Positions 25,435-35,700 of a stretch of 64,000 nt of DNA are shown piece by piece. Position 1 is the first letter of the stretch. The number at the start of each line of letters is the position of its first letter. Under the pieces are notes generated by a model. That model worked only from the letters and a program-made list of their open reading frames with translations. It searched no databases and was not told where the DNA came from. This stretch comes from CAZYSK01 sp964649415. GTDB taxonomy: Bacteria; Chloroflexota; Anaerolineae; B4-G1. The position numbers and the translations under genes were made by a program. Location: positions 1 through 64,000 of the forward strand of contig CAZYSK010000002.1 of the NCBI GenBank assembly GCA_964649415.1. Direction: 5' to 3'.

Positions 25435-27711
25435 ATGGCCATGTTAGACGACGACATCATGCAACAGTTGAGAGCCACCTTCAAGGTGGAGGCCGCCGAG
25501 CATATCCAGGCCATGAACCGCGTCCTCCTGGCGCTGGAAAAGGATCCAGAGGAGCAAGAGCGGGCCGAATTCATGGAGGAGATATTCCGTGATGCCCACA
25601 GCCTGAAGGGAGCGGCCGGTGCAGCGGCCTTCGGGGAGGTTGAGGCCGTCGCCCACCGGCTGGAAAGCGTCTTCGATGAGATCAGGAACGGCGGAATCGA
25701 GCTGGGTCCTGATCTATGTGACGTTCTCTACGACGGCATTGATGCGACAGAGATCATCATCGAGGCCAGTTTCGAGAACAGGCCGCACGGCTTGGACTTG
25801 CCAGATCTATACGCTCGCTTGGAGTCAGCTCAGCAGGGGCAGGCACCTGGGCCTTCCACCGTGGATAGGCCAACCTCTGAGGAAATCGATTCTCAGACCG
25901 AGTCGAAAGCAGACACGCAGAGCCATAAGACGCGCAAGGGCAACACCCCCAGGCCAACCGAGACCATCCGTGTGGACACAGACAAGCTTGATTCCCTGAT
26001 GACACAGGCCGGGGAACTGCTCGTGGCCGGGCTCAAGATCGACCAGTGCCTGAGCGGAGTACAGAGCATCGGCCATTCGGTCGAGGACTGGACCAGGGAA
26101 TGGCTCAAGTTCAAGGCGGCATACAGTCACCTGCTTCACGAGGACAGGTACGAAGAGGCAGCCCCCTTGCTCAAGTTCCTGGACCTGAATCAGCAGAAGC
26201 TGAAGACATTGGCGGCGCAGCTAGGCAACCTGCGGCGGAGCTTCTCCCACGACGCTCTCCACCTTTCACGGGTGACAAGCGACCTGGGTGGGGGAGTGAC
26301 CAAACTGCGCATGTTGCCCGTCTCCACCATCTTCGACACCTTCCCCCGTCTGGTGCGCGACCTGGCCCGGGACAAGGGCAAGGAGGTCGACCTGCTCGTA
26401 AGAGGAGCGGAGACCGAACTGGATAGGAAGATGCTGCAGGAGATCAAAGACCCGCTCACCCACATCATGCGCAACTCCGTCGATCACGGCATCGAGCCTC
26501 CAGAGAAGCGCGTCCAAATAGGCAAACCTGCTCAAGGAACGATCACCGTGGAAGCCTTCCAGAAAGGGAGTAGCATCCTCATCAGAGTCACCGACGACGG
26601 AGCCGGGATCGATGTCGAACGAGTGAAGCAGACAGCCTTGACCCAGGGCCTGATCACAGCGGACGAAATGCAGACGATGAGCGACGAGGCAGCCAGGCAG
26701 TTGATATTTGCCTCCGGCCTCTCGACCAGCCCCACGATCACTGAAACCTCCGGGCGGGGGGTAGGGATGGACGTGGTGCGGAAGAACATAGAGGGCCTCC
26801 ACGGCCGGGTCGACGTAGATTCCACCCTCGGACAGGGCACGAGAATAACGTTGACCCTGCCCCTGACGCTGACTGCAACGCAGACGCTGTTGGTGCAGGT
26901 GGGGGAACAAGTCTACGGCGTCCCCATCTCCGCTGTGGAGAGAATCCGCCGCATCCGCCTACAGGATGTCTCCGCTGTCGAAGGCAAGGAAGCCATCGTG
27001 GTGAACGACGAACCGGTTTCCCTGGCATACCTGTCCGACATCCTGGAACTGCCATACCAGGAAAGGGCAATCACGCCCGACGAAAAGCTGCTGACGGTGA
27101 TCCTCGGCACCGGCAAACAGCGCATCGCTTTCCTCGTAGATGGCGTGGTCGGCCAACAGGACAGCGTGGTCAAGAGCCTGGGCAAGCAACTCTCACGAGT
27201 ACGCAACGTAGCCGGCGCGACGATATTGGGCACGGGCCAGGTGGTCATGATCCTCAACCCACTCGATCTCGTCAAGTCCGTCCGCAGGCTGAAGAATTGG
27301 ACGACGATCACCGCACAAGCCAGCCGGACACAGACAGAGATGAGCCGGCGAGCGACCATCCTGGTAGTCGATGACTCCCTGATTACCCGCCACCTGGAGA
27401 AGAACATCCTGGAGGCAGCAGGCTACGAGGTCCAGGTAGCCAAGGACGGCGTGGATGCCCTAGGTGTCCTGCTATCCGAGGATTGCGACCTGGTTGTGTC
27501 CGACATCGCGATGCCTCGGATGGACGGTTTCGAGCTGACGGCCTCGCTGAGAGGTAATCCCAGGTTCAGGGAAACGCCGGTGGTCTTGGTAACAGCGCTT
27601 GATTCGCGGGAGGACAAGGAACGAGGCATAGAGGTAGGAGCCGATGCCTACATCGTCAAGGGTGAGTTTGATCAGGGGAGCCTTTTGCAGACGGTGGAGC
27701 AGTTGATATGA
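25435..27711 (+). CDS. cheA: CheA 2 with C-terminal receiver (hybrid chemotaxis kinase)
   Basis: 758 residues. Hpt with His55 (RDAHSLKGAAG), no clear P2, an unusual helical dimerisation stretch (about 180-290), HATPase (MRNSVDHGIEPPE, DDGAGI, GRGVGMDVV), CheW-like domain and a receiver at about 640-755 with Asp690 (LVVSDIAMPRMDG) and a Lys loop reading YIVKGEF. CheA-REC hybrids are characteristic of alternative (Frz/Wsp/Pil-like) chemosensory pathways. The receiver could be a phosphate sink or an output. The start ATGGCCATG gives M-A-M; either Met is possible. It overlaps the next gene by 4 bp. Confidence 0.94.
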   Translation: MAMLDDDIMQQLRATFKVEAAEHIQAMNRVLLALEKDPEEQERAEFMEEIFRDAHSLKGAAGAAAFGEVEAVAHRLESVFDEIRNGGIELGPDLCDVLYDGIDATEIIIEASFENRPHGLDLPDLYARLESAQQGQAPGPSTVDRPTSEEIDSQTESKADTQSHKTRKGNTPRPTETIRVDTDKLDSLMTQAGELLVAGLKIDQCLSGVQSIGHSVEDWTREWLKFKAAYSHLLHEDRYEEAAPLLKFLDLNQQKLKTLAAQLGNLRRSFSHDALHLSRVTSDLGGGVTKLRMLPVSTIFDTFPRLVRDLARDKGKEVDLLVRGAETELDRKMLQEIKDPLTHIMRNSVDHGIEPPEKRVQIGKPAQGTITVEAFQKGSSILIRVTDDGAGIDVERVKQTALTQGLITADEMQTMSDEAARQLIFASGLSTSPTITETSGRGVGMDVVRKNIEGLHGRVDVDSTLGQGTRITLTLPLTLTATQTLLVQVGEQVYGVPISAVERIRRIRLQDVSAVEGKEAIVVNDEPVSLAYLSDILELPYQERAITPDEKLLTVILGTGKQRIAFLVDGVVGQQDSVVKSLGKQLSRVRNVAGATILGTGQVVMILNPLDLVKSVRRLKNWTTITAQASRTQTEMSRRATILVVDDSLITRHLEKNILEAAGYEVQVAKDGVDALGVLLSEDCDLVVSDIAMPRMDGFELTASLRGNPRFRETPVVLVTALDSREDKERGIEVGADAYIVKGEFDQGSLLQTVEQLI

Positions 27712-28136
27712 GAAGCGCGCGCGAAATAGACGTCAGCGCAGTCACTCGAGGCCGTGAGGACAGATTGAGGATTTGCCTGGTGCATTCCGGACGCGTGGCG
27801 AGAGAAGTGTTGGCCAGAGCCCTCGCCACCAGACTGGGCGCTGAAGTGGACACGTGCTGTTGCTGCGAGGATGTCCTGGCACAGCCTCTGAACTACGATG
27901 CATTCGTCGTGTACAACAACTTCCGCAGGAGAATGAACGGGATCAGATGCGTGGCCGAGATTAGAACTCGGAAGCCCAGCGCGCTCATCGTCGGCGTGAG
28001 TACAGCTCCGGGTACGGCAAGGCGCTTCCCTCAAGCCGGGGCCGACGCCTATGTTCTGAGATCCGGCAATGAAGTCAAGGAACTGGTTGAGATACTTCGT
28101 CGCGAAGAAGGCAAACGAAGGAAGACGACGCAATGA
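27708..28136 (+). CDS. Degenerate receiver-like protein 2
   Basis: 142 residues, ATGA overlap with cheA2. Receiver-like strand-helix order (RICLVHSGRVAREVLARAL, ALIVGVS, ADAYVLRSGNEVKELVEIL) but the phospho-Asp position reads FVVYNNF and no Lys loop matches. Four Cys in a row region (TCCCCED) are odd and could bind metal or form disulphides; this is only an observation. Its end overlaps cheB2 by 4 bp. Likely a partner or decoy in the second pathway. Confidence 0.6.
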   Translation: MRSAREIDVSAVTRGREDRLRICLVHSGRVAREVLARALATRLGAEVDTCCCCEDVLAQPLNYDAFVVYNNFRRRMNGIRCVAEIRTRKPSALIVGVSTAPGTARRFPQAGADAYVLRSGNEVKELVEILRREEGKRRKTTQ

Positions 28137-29359
28137 ATCCAATCCCGACGACCGCTAATCTCGACCACCGGCTGGCTGCTGAACGGGAGGCAGACGCAAT
28201 CCGCGTGCTAGTCGTCGATGACTCCGCCGTGCTGCGGCAGAGTATCAGGTTCATCCTGGAAAGCGATCGCGGCTTGAAGGTCATCGGCGAAGCCAAGGAC
28301 GGCGAAGAGGCCGTGGCTCTGAGCAAGCGACTGCGGCCCGACGTGATCACGATGGATCTCGAGATGCCGAAGATGGACGGCTTGAACGCCATTCGTCACA
28401 TAATGAGCAAAAGCCCGATACCGATTGTGGTCGTGACCAGCGTCGATCTCGATCGAGGCACAGACATACCCGAAGGCACAACCGGACGCACGGACGCCCG
28501 CAGTGTCCGCTCCCAGGCGATCAAGCTTGGCGCCGTTTCCGTCCTGAGGAGACCGGTGAGCGCAACCGGCCCAGAGTATCGGGCTTTCGCCACTAGACTG
28601 GTCGAACAGATCAGACTGATGAGCGATATGAAACTGGTGCACAGGCAGGCGGACAGGGACACCGGACCATCAGTAACTGAGCCCCTTATGTCAGTGCCGG
28701 CAAGACGACAGGGAACAGACTCCGAGATCCAGATAATCGCCATCGGTGCTTCAACCGGCGGCCCAGCGGCCCTGCATCAGATCCTGACCGCGCTGCCAGC
28801 CGACCTGCCCGTCCCCGTCCTGGTCGTACAGCACATCGCCTTTGGCTTCGTGGAGGGCCTGACCGGGTGGCTGGACGCGACCTGCCCGATGAAGGTCAAG
28901 GTAGCAGAGGACGGAGAGAGAATACGGAAAGGCGTGATCTACGTCGCCCCCGACGACCGACACCTGGAGGTAACAGCGTACGGAAGGATCCACTTGGGGC
29001 ACCATGACCCCGTCGGTGGTCACCGGCCCTCCGCCACCGTGCTCTTCGACGTGGTGGCCAAGTCCTACGGACCAGCCGCAATGGGCGTGATTCTCACAGG
29101 AATGGGGGCCGACGGAGCCACGGGCATGAGCGCCCTGAGAGAAGCAGGAGGGGCGACCATCGCACAAGACGAGGAAAGCTGTGTGGTCTTCGGAATGCCC
29201 AAGGAGGCCATCGCGCTGGGAGCCATCCAGCACGTGGTCCCTTTGGATAGAATCGCTCCGACTGTGACGGCGCTTTGTCGGCAGTCGATGCAGAGACGGG
29301 GTGTTCCCGCCCTCCCCGGAGACAAGGGGAAAGATTATGATAAGAGCCTTGATTGTTGA
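28133..29359 (+). CDS. cheB: CheB methylesterase 2
   Basis: 408 residues. Receiver with Asp75 (VITMDLEMPKMDG); the loop at about 103-127 is lengthened by a family B-like insert (GTTGRTDARSVRSQ). Methylesterase domain from about 200 with Ser in GASTGGPAAL, His in VQHIAFGF and Asp in GMGADGATG. Pairs with CheR2 (20769-22337). The last 23 bp overlap the next frame. Confidence 0.93.
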   Translation: MNPIPTTANLDHRLAAEREADAIRVLVVDDSAVLRQSIRFILESDRGLKVIGEAKDGEEAVALSKRLRPDVITMDLEMPKMDGLNAIRHIMSKSPIPIVVVTSVDLDRGTDIPEGTTGRTDARSVRSQAIKLGAVSVLRRPVSATGPEYRAFATRLVEQIRLMSDMKLVHRQADRDTGPSVTEPLMSVPARRQGTDSEIQIIAIGASTGGPAALHQILTALPADLPVPVLVVQHIAFGFVEGLTGWLDATCPMKVKVAEDGERIRKGVIYVAPDDRHLEVTAYGRIHLGHHDPVGGHRPSATVLFDVVAKSYGPAAMGVILTGMGADGATGMSALREAGGATIAQDEESCVVFGMPKEAIALGAIQHVVPLDRIAPTVTALCRQSMQRRGVPALPGDKGKDYDKSLDC

Positions 29360-29783
29360 AGATTCAGCCACCGCGAGAAAGCACATCGCGGCTATACTGA
29401 ACAGTGACCCAGAGATAGAGGTAGTCGGCGAGGCCGTCGACGGCGCGGAAGGAGTCGAACTGGCAAGCCGGCTCAAGCCCGACGTGATCACGATGGACAT
29501 CAACATGCCCAGGATGAACGGCCAAGAAGCGACCAGGCGAATCATGGAAGTGTCGCCGACCCCCATCGTCGTGGTCAGCAGTGTCACGAGACCGGAGATG
29601 GTCCACAAGGGTCTGGACATCCTGCTGGACGGCGCGCTGGAGATCGTCCAGAAGCCAAGCACGCTCGCGGATCAGGGCTACCAAACGATACGGGCAGAGC
29701 TGGTGGCGAAGGTGAAAGCCGTGTCCCAGGTCCAGTATTCCCAGCGGACGCACGGTCAACCGGCCCGCCCGGACAACCGCTGA
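29337..29783 (+). CDS. CheB-type receiver without methylesterase
   Basis: 148 residues from ATG 29337, inside the end of cheB2. Asp54 (VITMDINMPRMNG), Ser-Ser in VVVSSVTRPEM and Lys in EIVQKPST follow the CheB receiver type closely, but there is no catalytic domain; the last 20 residues are polar. It may be a phosphate sink or a second CheY-like output of pathway 2. Confidence 0.85.
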   Translation: MIRALIVEDSATARKHIAAILNSDPEIEVVGEAVDGAEGVELASRLKPDVITMDINMPRMNGQEATRRIMEVSPTPIVVVSSVTRPEMVHKGLDILLDGALEIVQKPSTLADQGYQTIRAELVAKVKAVSQVQYSQRTHGQPARPDNR

Positions 29784-29801
29784 AGACTGAGGGAGCTGAG
29801 C

Positions 29802-32255
29802 ATGTCCAAGCGCGTCTTGATCATCGAAGATAGTCCCACCGAGGCGCTGCGCGCCAGGTTGATCCTGGAGCAAGCAGGCTACCAGGTCAGCTTGGCCTCC
29901 GACGGGAGGGAAGGATTGACGCAGGCGATCGACAGGAGACCCGATCTGATCGTGCTCGACACGATCATGCCCCGGATGAGCGGCTACGAAGCATATCAAC
30001 GTCTCAGGATCAATCCCGCGACCGTGGACATCCCGATCCTCATGCTGCTGACCGAGACCGAGCCGACAGACGCGCCCTGCAGGATAGGACGTAGCACCGA
30101 CACGTACATCGCCAAGCCCTATGCGCCAGACCTTCTCCTGGCCGGGGCAGGGGAAGCATGCCGAGCCAACGGCAAGCATAGCGGACAAGTCAAACCCCCA
30201 GAACGCTTACACGGGCCTGACATCGGCTGGGTGACGCTTCAGGATGGATGCATCGTCAGTGTCGACCAGTCGGCCGAAAAGCTCCTGGGGCGGAACGCGG
30301 GCGACCTGGCAGGAACCCCCTTCGCCGACTACTTCGACGGCCAGGGGGCGATGTTCGCCGAGACAGTCTCTCGGGCGCATGCCGGGCGCAGCGGTCAGGG
30401 GGACTTCGACGTCAGGCTCAACGGGACGGGGGAGGTGAGACGGTGGCACATCTCCGCATCCGCCGCCACCTGCGACGGCCAGGCCGCCACGCAACTGGCC
30501 CTCGTGGACGTCACCGAATGGATGCGGTTGGAAGAGAGAATCCAACGGTCTCAGACGGAACTAGAGCAAGCCAGACAGGAAGCCCAGGACGCTCAACAAG
30601 TCCGGACTGACTTCCTGGCCAACATGAGCCACGAACTCCGCACGCCCCTGTACGGGTTCATGGGCACACTTGACCTGGTCCTGGACACAGAACTGACGCC
30701 AGAACAACGCACCTACCTGGACACGGCCAAGAACTCGGCCAACCTGCTCCTGGCCATCATCAGCGACATCCTGGAGTTCTCCGAGATCGAGGCAGGGGAA
30801 GTGGAGTTGGAGCAAGAGGATTTCGACGTGTGGGCCACCGTCGCACAGACAGTCGAGATGATGACACCTCGCGCCCAAGAGCGCGGGCTGGCGTTCTCCT
30901 ACCAGATATCGCCCCAGGTGCCGAGGATACTGATGGGCGACGCAAGACGGCTGCGCCAGGTGTTGACCAGTCTCATAGACAACGCGATAAGGTTCACTGA
31001 GCAAGGAGAGGTGACCATCCAGGCAGAGGTCGAGGCCGGCCAGTCCGGACGCCCCGCTTCAGCGGGGGACCCCAACGCGTCTGGAGAGGAACTGGTCCTG
31101 CACTTCCTCGTCCGCGACACCGGCGCCGGCATACCCGACGATGCACGGGAGGTGATCTTCCAGCCCTTCCGGCAAGCTGACGATTCCGCCACCCGCCAGT
31201 ACGGTGGCACAGGCCTGAAGCTGCACCTATCTCGGCAGTTGGTAGAAACGATGGGCGGCCGCTTGTGGGTAGACAGCGAGATCGGGAAAGGCAGTACCTT
31301 CCATTTCACGCTAACGCTCCAACGTCCAACGGAAACCACCCAACCCTCAGCGCAAGCGCCGACGCTGGCCGTGCATCCGGAGGACTCCGCGACCGCGGGA
31401 GTGCAGGCGGATGGCGCCAATCCATCGGCACTGCGCATCCTGCTGGCCGAGGACAGTCCCACAAACCAGCTAATTGCGGTGGCGAACCTGAAGAAGGCCG
31501 GCCACACGGTACAGGTAGCGAACAACGGCGTCGAAGCAGTCCAGGCGCTCATCGAAGGTGAAGCAGACTTCGACCTGGTGCTCATGGACGTGGCTATGCC
31601 AGAGATGGACGGATTGGCAGCCACGCGGGCTATCCGCGAACACGAGCAAGACTCCGGCAACCATATACCCGTCATCGCCATGACTGCTTTCGCCACGAAG
31701 GAATACCGGGAGAGGTGCCAGAAAGCCGGGATGGACGGTTACGTCTCCAAGCCGGTGCGCCCCGACGAACTCCACAGGGCCATTGCGCCTTTTCTGTCTC
31801 GCCAGCAATGTCCTCCCACGGCGGCGGAACCGGAATCCGACGCATCCTCCGACTTGCCGGTCAGGCTTGACGCGGCCCTGGAGATCGTCGATGGGGACAT
31901 AGACCTGCTGCAGGCTGTGGTAGAGATGTCCTTGGAGGAATGCCCCGAATACGTAGAGTTGTTAGGACAGGCCTTGACCCATCAAGATGCGGCCGGCGTC
32001 GAAAGCGCAGCGCACAGGTTGAAGGGCATCCTGGGCAACATCGGCGGTCTGACCGCGCGGGACGTCGCCCAGCGCCTGGAGACAATGGGAGAGGAAGGAA
32101 ACCTGGAGGGCGGCACCTCGGCTCTGGAGGAATTGGAGGCAGAGATGAGGCGCGTAGCGGCATTCTTTGCAAACCCTGGGTGGGCAGAGGGACATCCAGT
32201 CTGTGATCAGGCGTGCGAAGCGCACGCGTACGAAGCGCACGATGGAGGATCATGA
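29802..32255 (+). CDS. Hybrid histidine kinase REC-PAS-HK-REC-Hpt
   Basis: 817 residues, cytoplasmic. Receiver 1 with Asp53 (LIVLDTIMPRMSG), PAS about 140-245, HisKA with His277 (NMSHELRTPLYG), HATPase (IDNAIRFTEQG, DTGAGIPD; G2 reads GGTGLKLHLS, where GLGL is usual), receiver 2 with Asp596 (LVLMDVAMPEMDG) and Hpt with His738 (AAHRLKGILGNIG). All parts of an internal phosphorelay are present. The G2-box change GLGL to GLKL may weaken ATP lid function. Lies between CheB2 and a single receiver, its probable target. Confidence 0.92.
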   Translation: MSKRVLIIEDSPTEALRARLILEQAGYQVSLASDGREGLTQAIDRRPDLIVLDTIMPRMSGYEAYQRLRINPATVDIPILMLLTETEPTDAPCRIGRSTDTYIAKPYAPDLLLAGAGEACRANGKHSGQVKPPERLHGPDIGWVTLQDGCIVSVDQSAEKLLGRNAGDLAGTPFADYFDGQGAMFAETVSRAHAGRSGQGDFDVRLNGTGEVRRWHISASAATCDGQAATQLALVDVTEWMRLEERIQRSQTELEQARQEAQDAQQVRTDFLANMSHELRTPLYGFMGTLDLVLDTELTPEQRTYLDTAKNSANLLLAIISDILEFSEIEAGEVELEQEDFDVWATVAQTVEMMTPRAQERGLAFSYQISPQVPRILMGDARRLRQVLTSLIDNAIRFTEQGEVTIQAEVEAGQSGRPASAGDPNASGEELVLHFLVRDTGAGIPDDAREVIFQPFRQADDSATRQYGGTGLKLHLSRQLVETMGGRLWVDSEIGKGSTFHFTLTLQRPTETTQPSAQAPTLAVHPEDSATAGVQADGANPSALRILLAEDSPTNQLIAVANLKKAGHTVQVANNGVEAVQALIEGEADFDLVLMDVAMPEMDGLAATRAIREHEQDSGNHIPVIAMTAFATKEYRERCQKAGMDGYVSKPVRPDELHRAIAPFLSRQQCPPTAAEPESDASSDLPVRLDAALEIVDGDIDLLQAVVEMSLEECPEYVELLGQALTHQDAAGVESAAHRLKGILGNIGGLTARDVAQRLETMGEEGNLEGGTSALEELEAEMRRVAAFFANPGWAEGHPVCDQACEAHAYEAHDGGS

Positions 32256-32686
32256 TGGCAACGAAAACACGCATCCTTGTCGTCGACGACGACCGGCCTA
32301 CCGTGATGATTATCTCGAGCGTCTTGAAGAAACATGGCTACGAGGTTTTCACCGCCTACGACGGTCTCAATGGGCTGAAGATAGCGCGGGAGATGCATCC
32401 CCACCTCATCGTCTTGGACATCATGATGCCCCTGATGGATGGATATGAAGTCTGCCGTCGCCTGCACTCCGATCCCGACACGGCCAAGATTGCAGTGCTC
32501 ATGCTGACCGCCAAAGGCGGGATCGACGAGAACGTGAATCGCCAGTACGAATTCGCATCCCGCGTCCAAGACCGATTGAAGGGATTCGACGTCGGGGCCA
32601 CCGAGTTCTTGACCAAGCCGGTCAAGGCGAAGGAATTAGTCAAGCGGGTGAAGGCCGTGCTCTGGGCCGGTGGCTTTCCAGTCTAG
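32252..32686 (+). CDS. Single-domain response regulator with family-specific C-terminus
   Basis: 144 residues. Asp56 (LIVLDIMMPLMDG), Thr in VLMLTAKG and Lys in EFLTKPV are intact. An additional loop of about 20 residues (ENVNRQYEFASRVQDRLKGF) lies between strand 4 and strand 5, and the protein ends with AKELVKRVKAVLWAGGFPV. The same loop position and ending recur in the regulator at 36851-37501, so the two are paralogues, each placed after a giant hybrid kinase. Confidence 0.9.
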   Translation: MMATKTRILVVDDDRPTVMIISSVLKKHGYEVFTAYDGLNGLKIAREMHPHLIVLDIMMPLMDGYEVCRRLHSDPDTAKIAVLMLTAKGGIDENVNRQYEFASRVQDRLKGFDVGATEFLTKPVKAKELVKRVKAVLWAGGFPV

Positions 32687-32706
32687 CCGCGTCTCTCGGG
32701 GAAACG

Positions 32707-35700
32707 ATGGGTAATCGAGACCAGGTACTGATCATCAGCGGAGACAAGGCAACGCGCGACAGGCTGCGCGCAGCCCTTGCACCGCTTGGACACGGTGTCG
32801 CAGTCGCCGAAAATGGTCAGAGCGCTCTGAAAACGCTCCAGAACACGGACCGCCGGCATCCTGCCGGCACGGACTCTGGGTCCGCGACGTCCGCAATGTC
32901 CGCAACGGCCACCGTGTCCACCGTGATCATCCTGGATCTCTCGTCGCCCGCACCGAATGGAATGGAAACCCTGAAGTGTATTCGAGAAAACCGAAAAGAG
33001 GCAGAGACCATCGTGCTCACCACGGACGCCTCACAGGAGCCCGCGGACATTGATCCCGACCGTCTGCGGTCGGCTGCGTCCGCGGACATCATGCCGGCAG
33101 GATGCCGGCGGTCCACTGGCCGTGCGTCCGCTATCGGCGCGATGCGTCTAGGTACCTACGCCTGCGTCACCAAGCCCTTCCAGGACGAGGCAATACGATC
33201 CGCGGTTGAACGGGCACTGGATAGGCAGCACCTCAAGGCCAGGCTAGCTGCCATTCAGGACCTGAGCCTCGAGATGGCCCTCACGCTGGAGGTAGACCAG
33301 GTAGCTGAGACAGTCCTCGACTTCGCCGGCCGGGTGTTGCAGTTCCAGCACGGCGGGCTGTGGTTGATTGACGAGGAGCAGGGAGAACTGTGTCGGCTGA
33401 AGGCGCGCGGTCTGGAACAAGAGAAATCACCCACGTTGCCGCTTGACGGCCAGAAGGGAATCACGGTAGCAGCGGCACGCAGCGGCGAGCCGCTATACGT
33501 GCCCGACACACATGAGGACCCCAGATACGTGGCGGCGGGAGCGGCAGGCCGTTCGGAGATGGCCGTACCCCTGAAGATAGACGAGCGAGTGATCGGCGTG
33601 CTGAACGTCGAAGACATCGGGGTGGATGCCTTTGACGCAGAAGACGTAAAGTCGCTGTCAGCGGTGGCAGCCCAGGCCGCGGTCGCGATTGAGCGCGCCA
33701 GGTTGTACGAGAAGACGCAACGCGAGATCGTAGAGCGCAAGCAGGCAGAAAAGGCTCTGCAACAGCGCACGTGTGAGCTGGCCCTCGTCAACCGCGCAGG
33801 ACAGACGCTCAGTTCCACCCTGGATCTGGATGAAATCCTCATCACCGTCCTGGAAGAGGTACGCCACTTGCTGGGCGTAGTAGCTTCCTCGGTGTGGTTG
33901 GTTGACCCAGAGACAGAAGGACTCGTATGCAGACAGGCCACCGGCCCCAGCAGCGAGACCGTGCGCGGATGGCGTCTGGCGCCAGGAGAAGGGCTCGCCG
34001 GCCAGGCAGCCTGCACCGGCCAGACCATCGTCGTGCCGGACGCCCTGGCCGACGAACGTCACTCCCGTGGTGTGGATCAGGAGACCGGGCTAGCGCTCCG
34101 TTCCATCCTCACCGTTCCACTGCAGGCCAAGCAGAAAGTGATCGGCGTGCTCCAGGTCGTAGACGCTGAGGCCGACCGCTTCAATCCCGCAGATCTCAGA
34201 TTGATCGAGCCTCTGGCCGCTACCGCCGCGACCGCTATCGAACATGCACGGCTGTTCGAGCACGCCCAGCAGGAAATTGCGGAGCGCAAGCGAGCGGAGG
34301 AGGCGTTGCGGCACCGGGTCGCATTCGAGAAGATTGTCACAACCATCGCCACGTACTTCATCCACCTGCCCCCAACCGAGATTGACAATGGGATCAACCA
34401 CGCCCTACAGGCGATTGGCGAGTTCACAGGCGTCGAACGCGGCTACGTCTTCATGCTTTCCGAAACCGGCATGCAGATGCACAACACCCACGAATGGTGC
34501 GCCACCGGAGCCAAGCCGTGCATCCACAACCTGAAAGACCGGCCGGTCGACTTCCCTACGTGGTGGACAGGGAAGCTCAGGTGGCACGAGACCATCCACA
34601 TCCCGTCCGTCAGCGACACGCCTTCGGCTGCAAACGTCAAGGCAATCTGGGGCGCGCAACCGATCAAGTCAATCATCGCGGTGCCCATGGTCTACGGCAA
34701 ATCCCTGGTCGGGTTTCTTGGATTCAACTCGGAGAAAGCAGAGAAACCATGGATCGAGGATGATGCCAGGCTGCTCAAGACTGTGGGAGAGGTCTTCGTC
34801 AGCGCCCACGTGCGCATGCAGGCGGAGCAGGCATTGCAAGAAGCCAAGGAAGCCGCCGAAGCAGCCAACCAGGCCAAGAGCGAGTTCATCGCCCGCATGA
34901 GCCATGAGATCCGTACGCCGATACACGGCATTATTGGCATGGCGGAGCTGGTGCGAGACACCGACCTGACACGGGAACAGCACGAGTACGTGAGCTTGAT
35001 CAAGTCTTCGGCTGACTCGCTGCTGGACGTGGTCAACGACATTCTGGATTTCTCCAAGATCGAAGCGGGTCAATTGGAACTGGAGATGATCGAGTTTGAC
35101 CTACAGGCTACCATTGAGCAGTCGGCCGAGTTGATGGCCCCACGTGCCCAGAAGAAAGGACTTGAGTTGGTCTGTCGCATCCCGCCCCAACTGCCAACGA
35201 TGCTGGTAGGCGATCCGGGCCACCTGCGCCAAGTGCTCCTCAATCTCATCGACAATGCAATCAAGTTCACAGAGCAGGGGGAAGTCGTCCTCCAGGTGGA
35301 GAGCGGCTCCGAGGGACAACAGCGGGTCGAGCTCCATTTCTCCATCCGCGATACCGGGATCGGCATTCCCATAGCCAAACAGGAAATCATCTTCGATCCC
35401 TTCCACCAGGCCGATGGCTCGACGAGCCGCAGGTACGGTGGGACCGGCCTGGGTCTGACGATATCTCAGCAATTGGTCGTGTTGATGGGCGGGAGAATCT
35501 GGGTAGAAAGCCATCTGGGAGCGGGCAGTACATTCCATTTCACGTTGAGGATGAACAAGCAGACCCGCGCCAGGCGCGCGCAAGCCAGCCTGGCACGTGC
35601 AGCGGATCTGCAGGGGATGCGCGCGCTGGTGATCGACGACAACGCCACGAGCCGCCTCGTGTTGCGTGAGATGCTGACCCACTGGGGGATGGCGGTCAGT

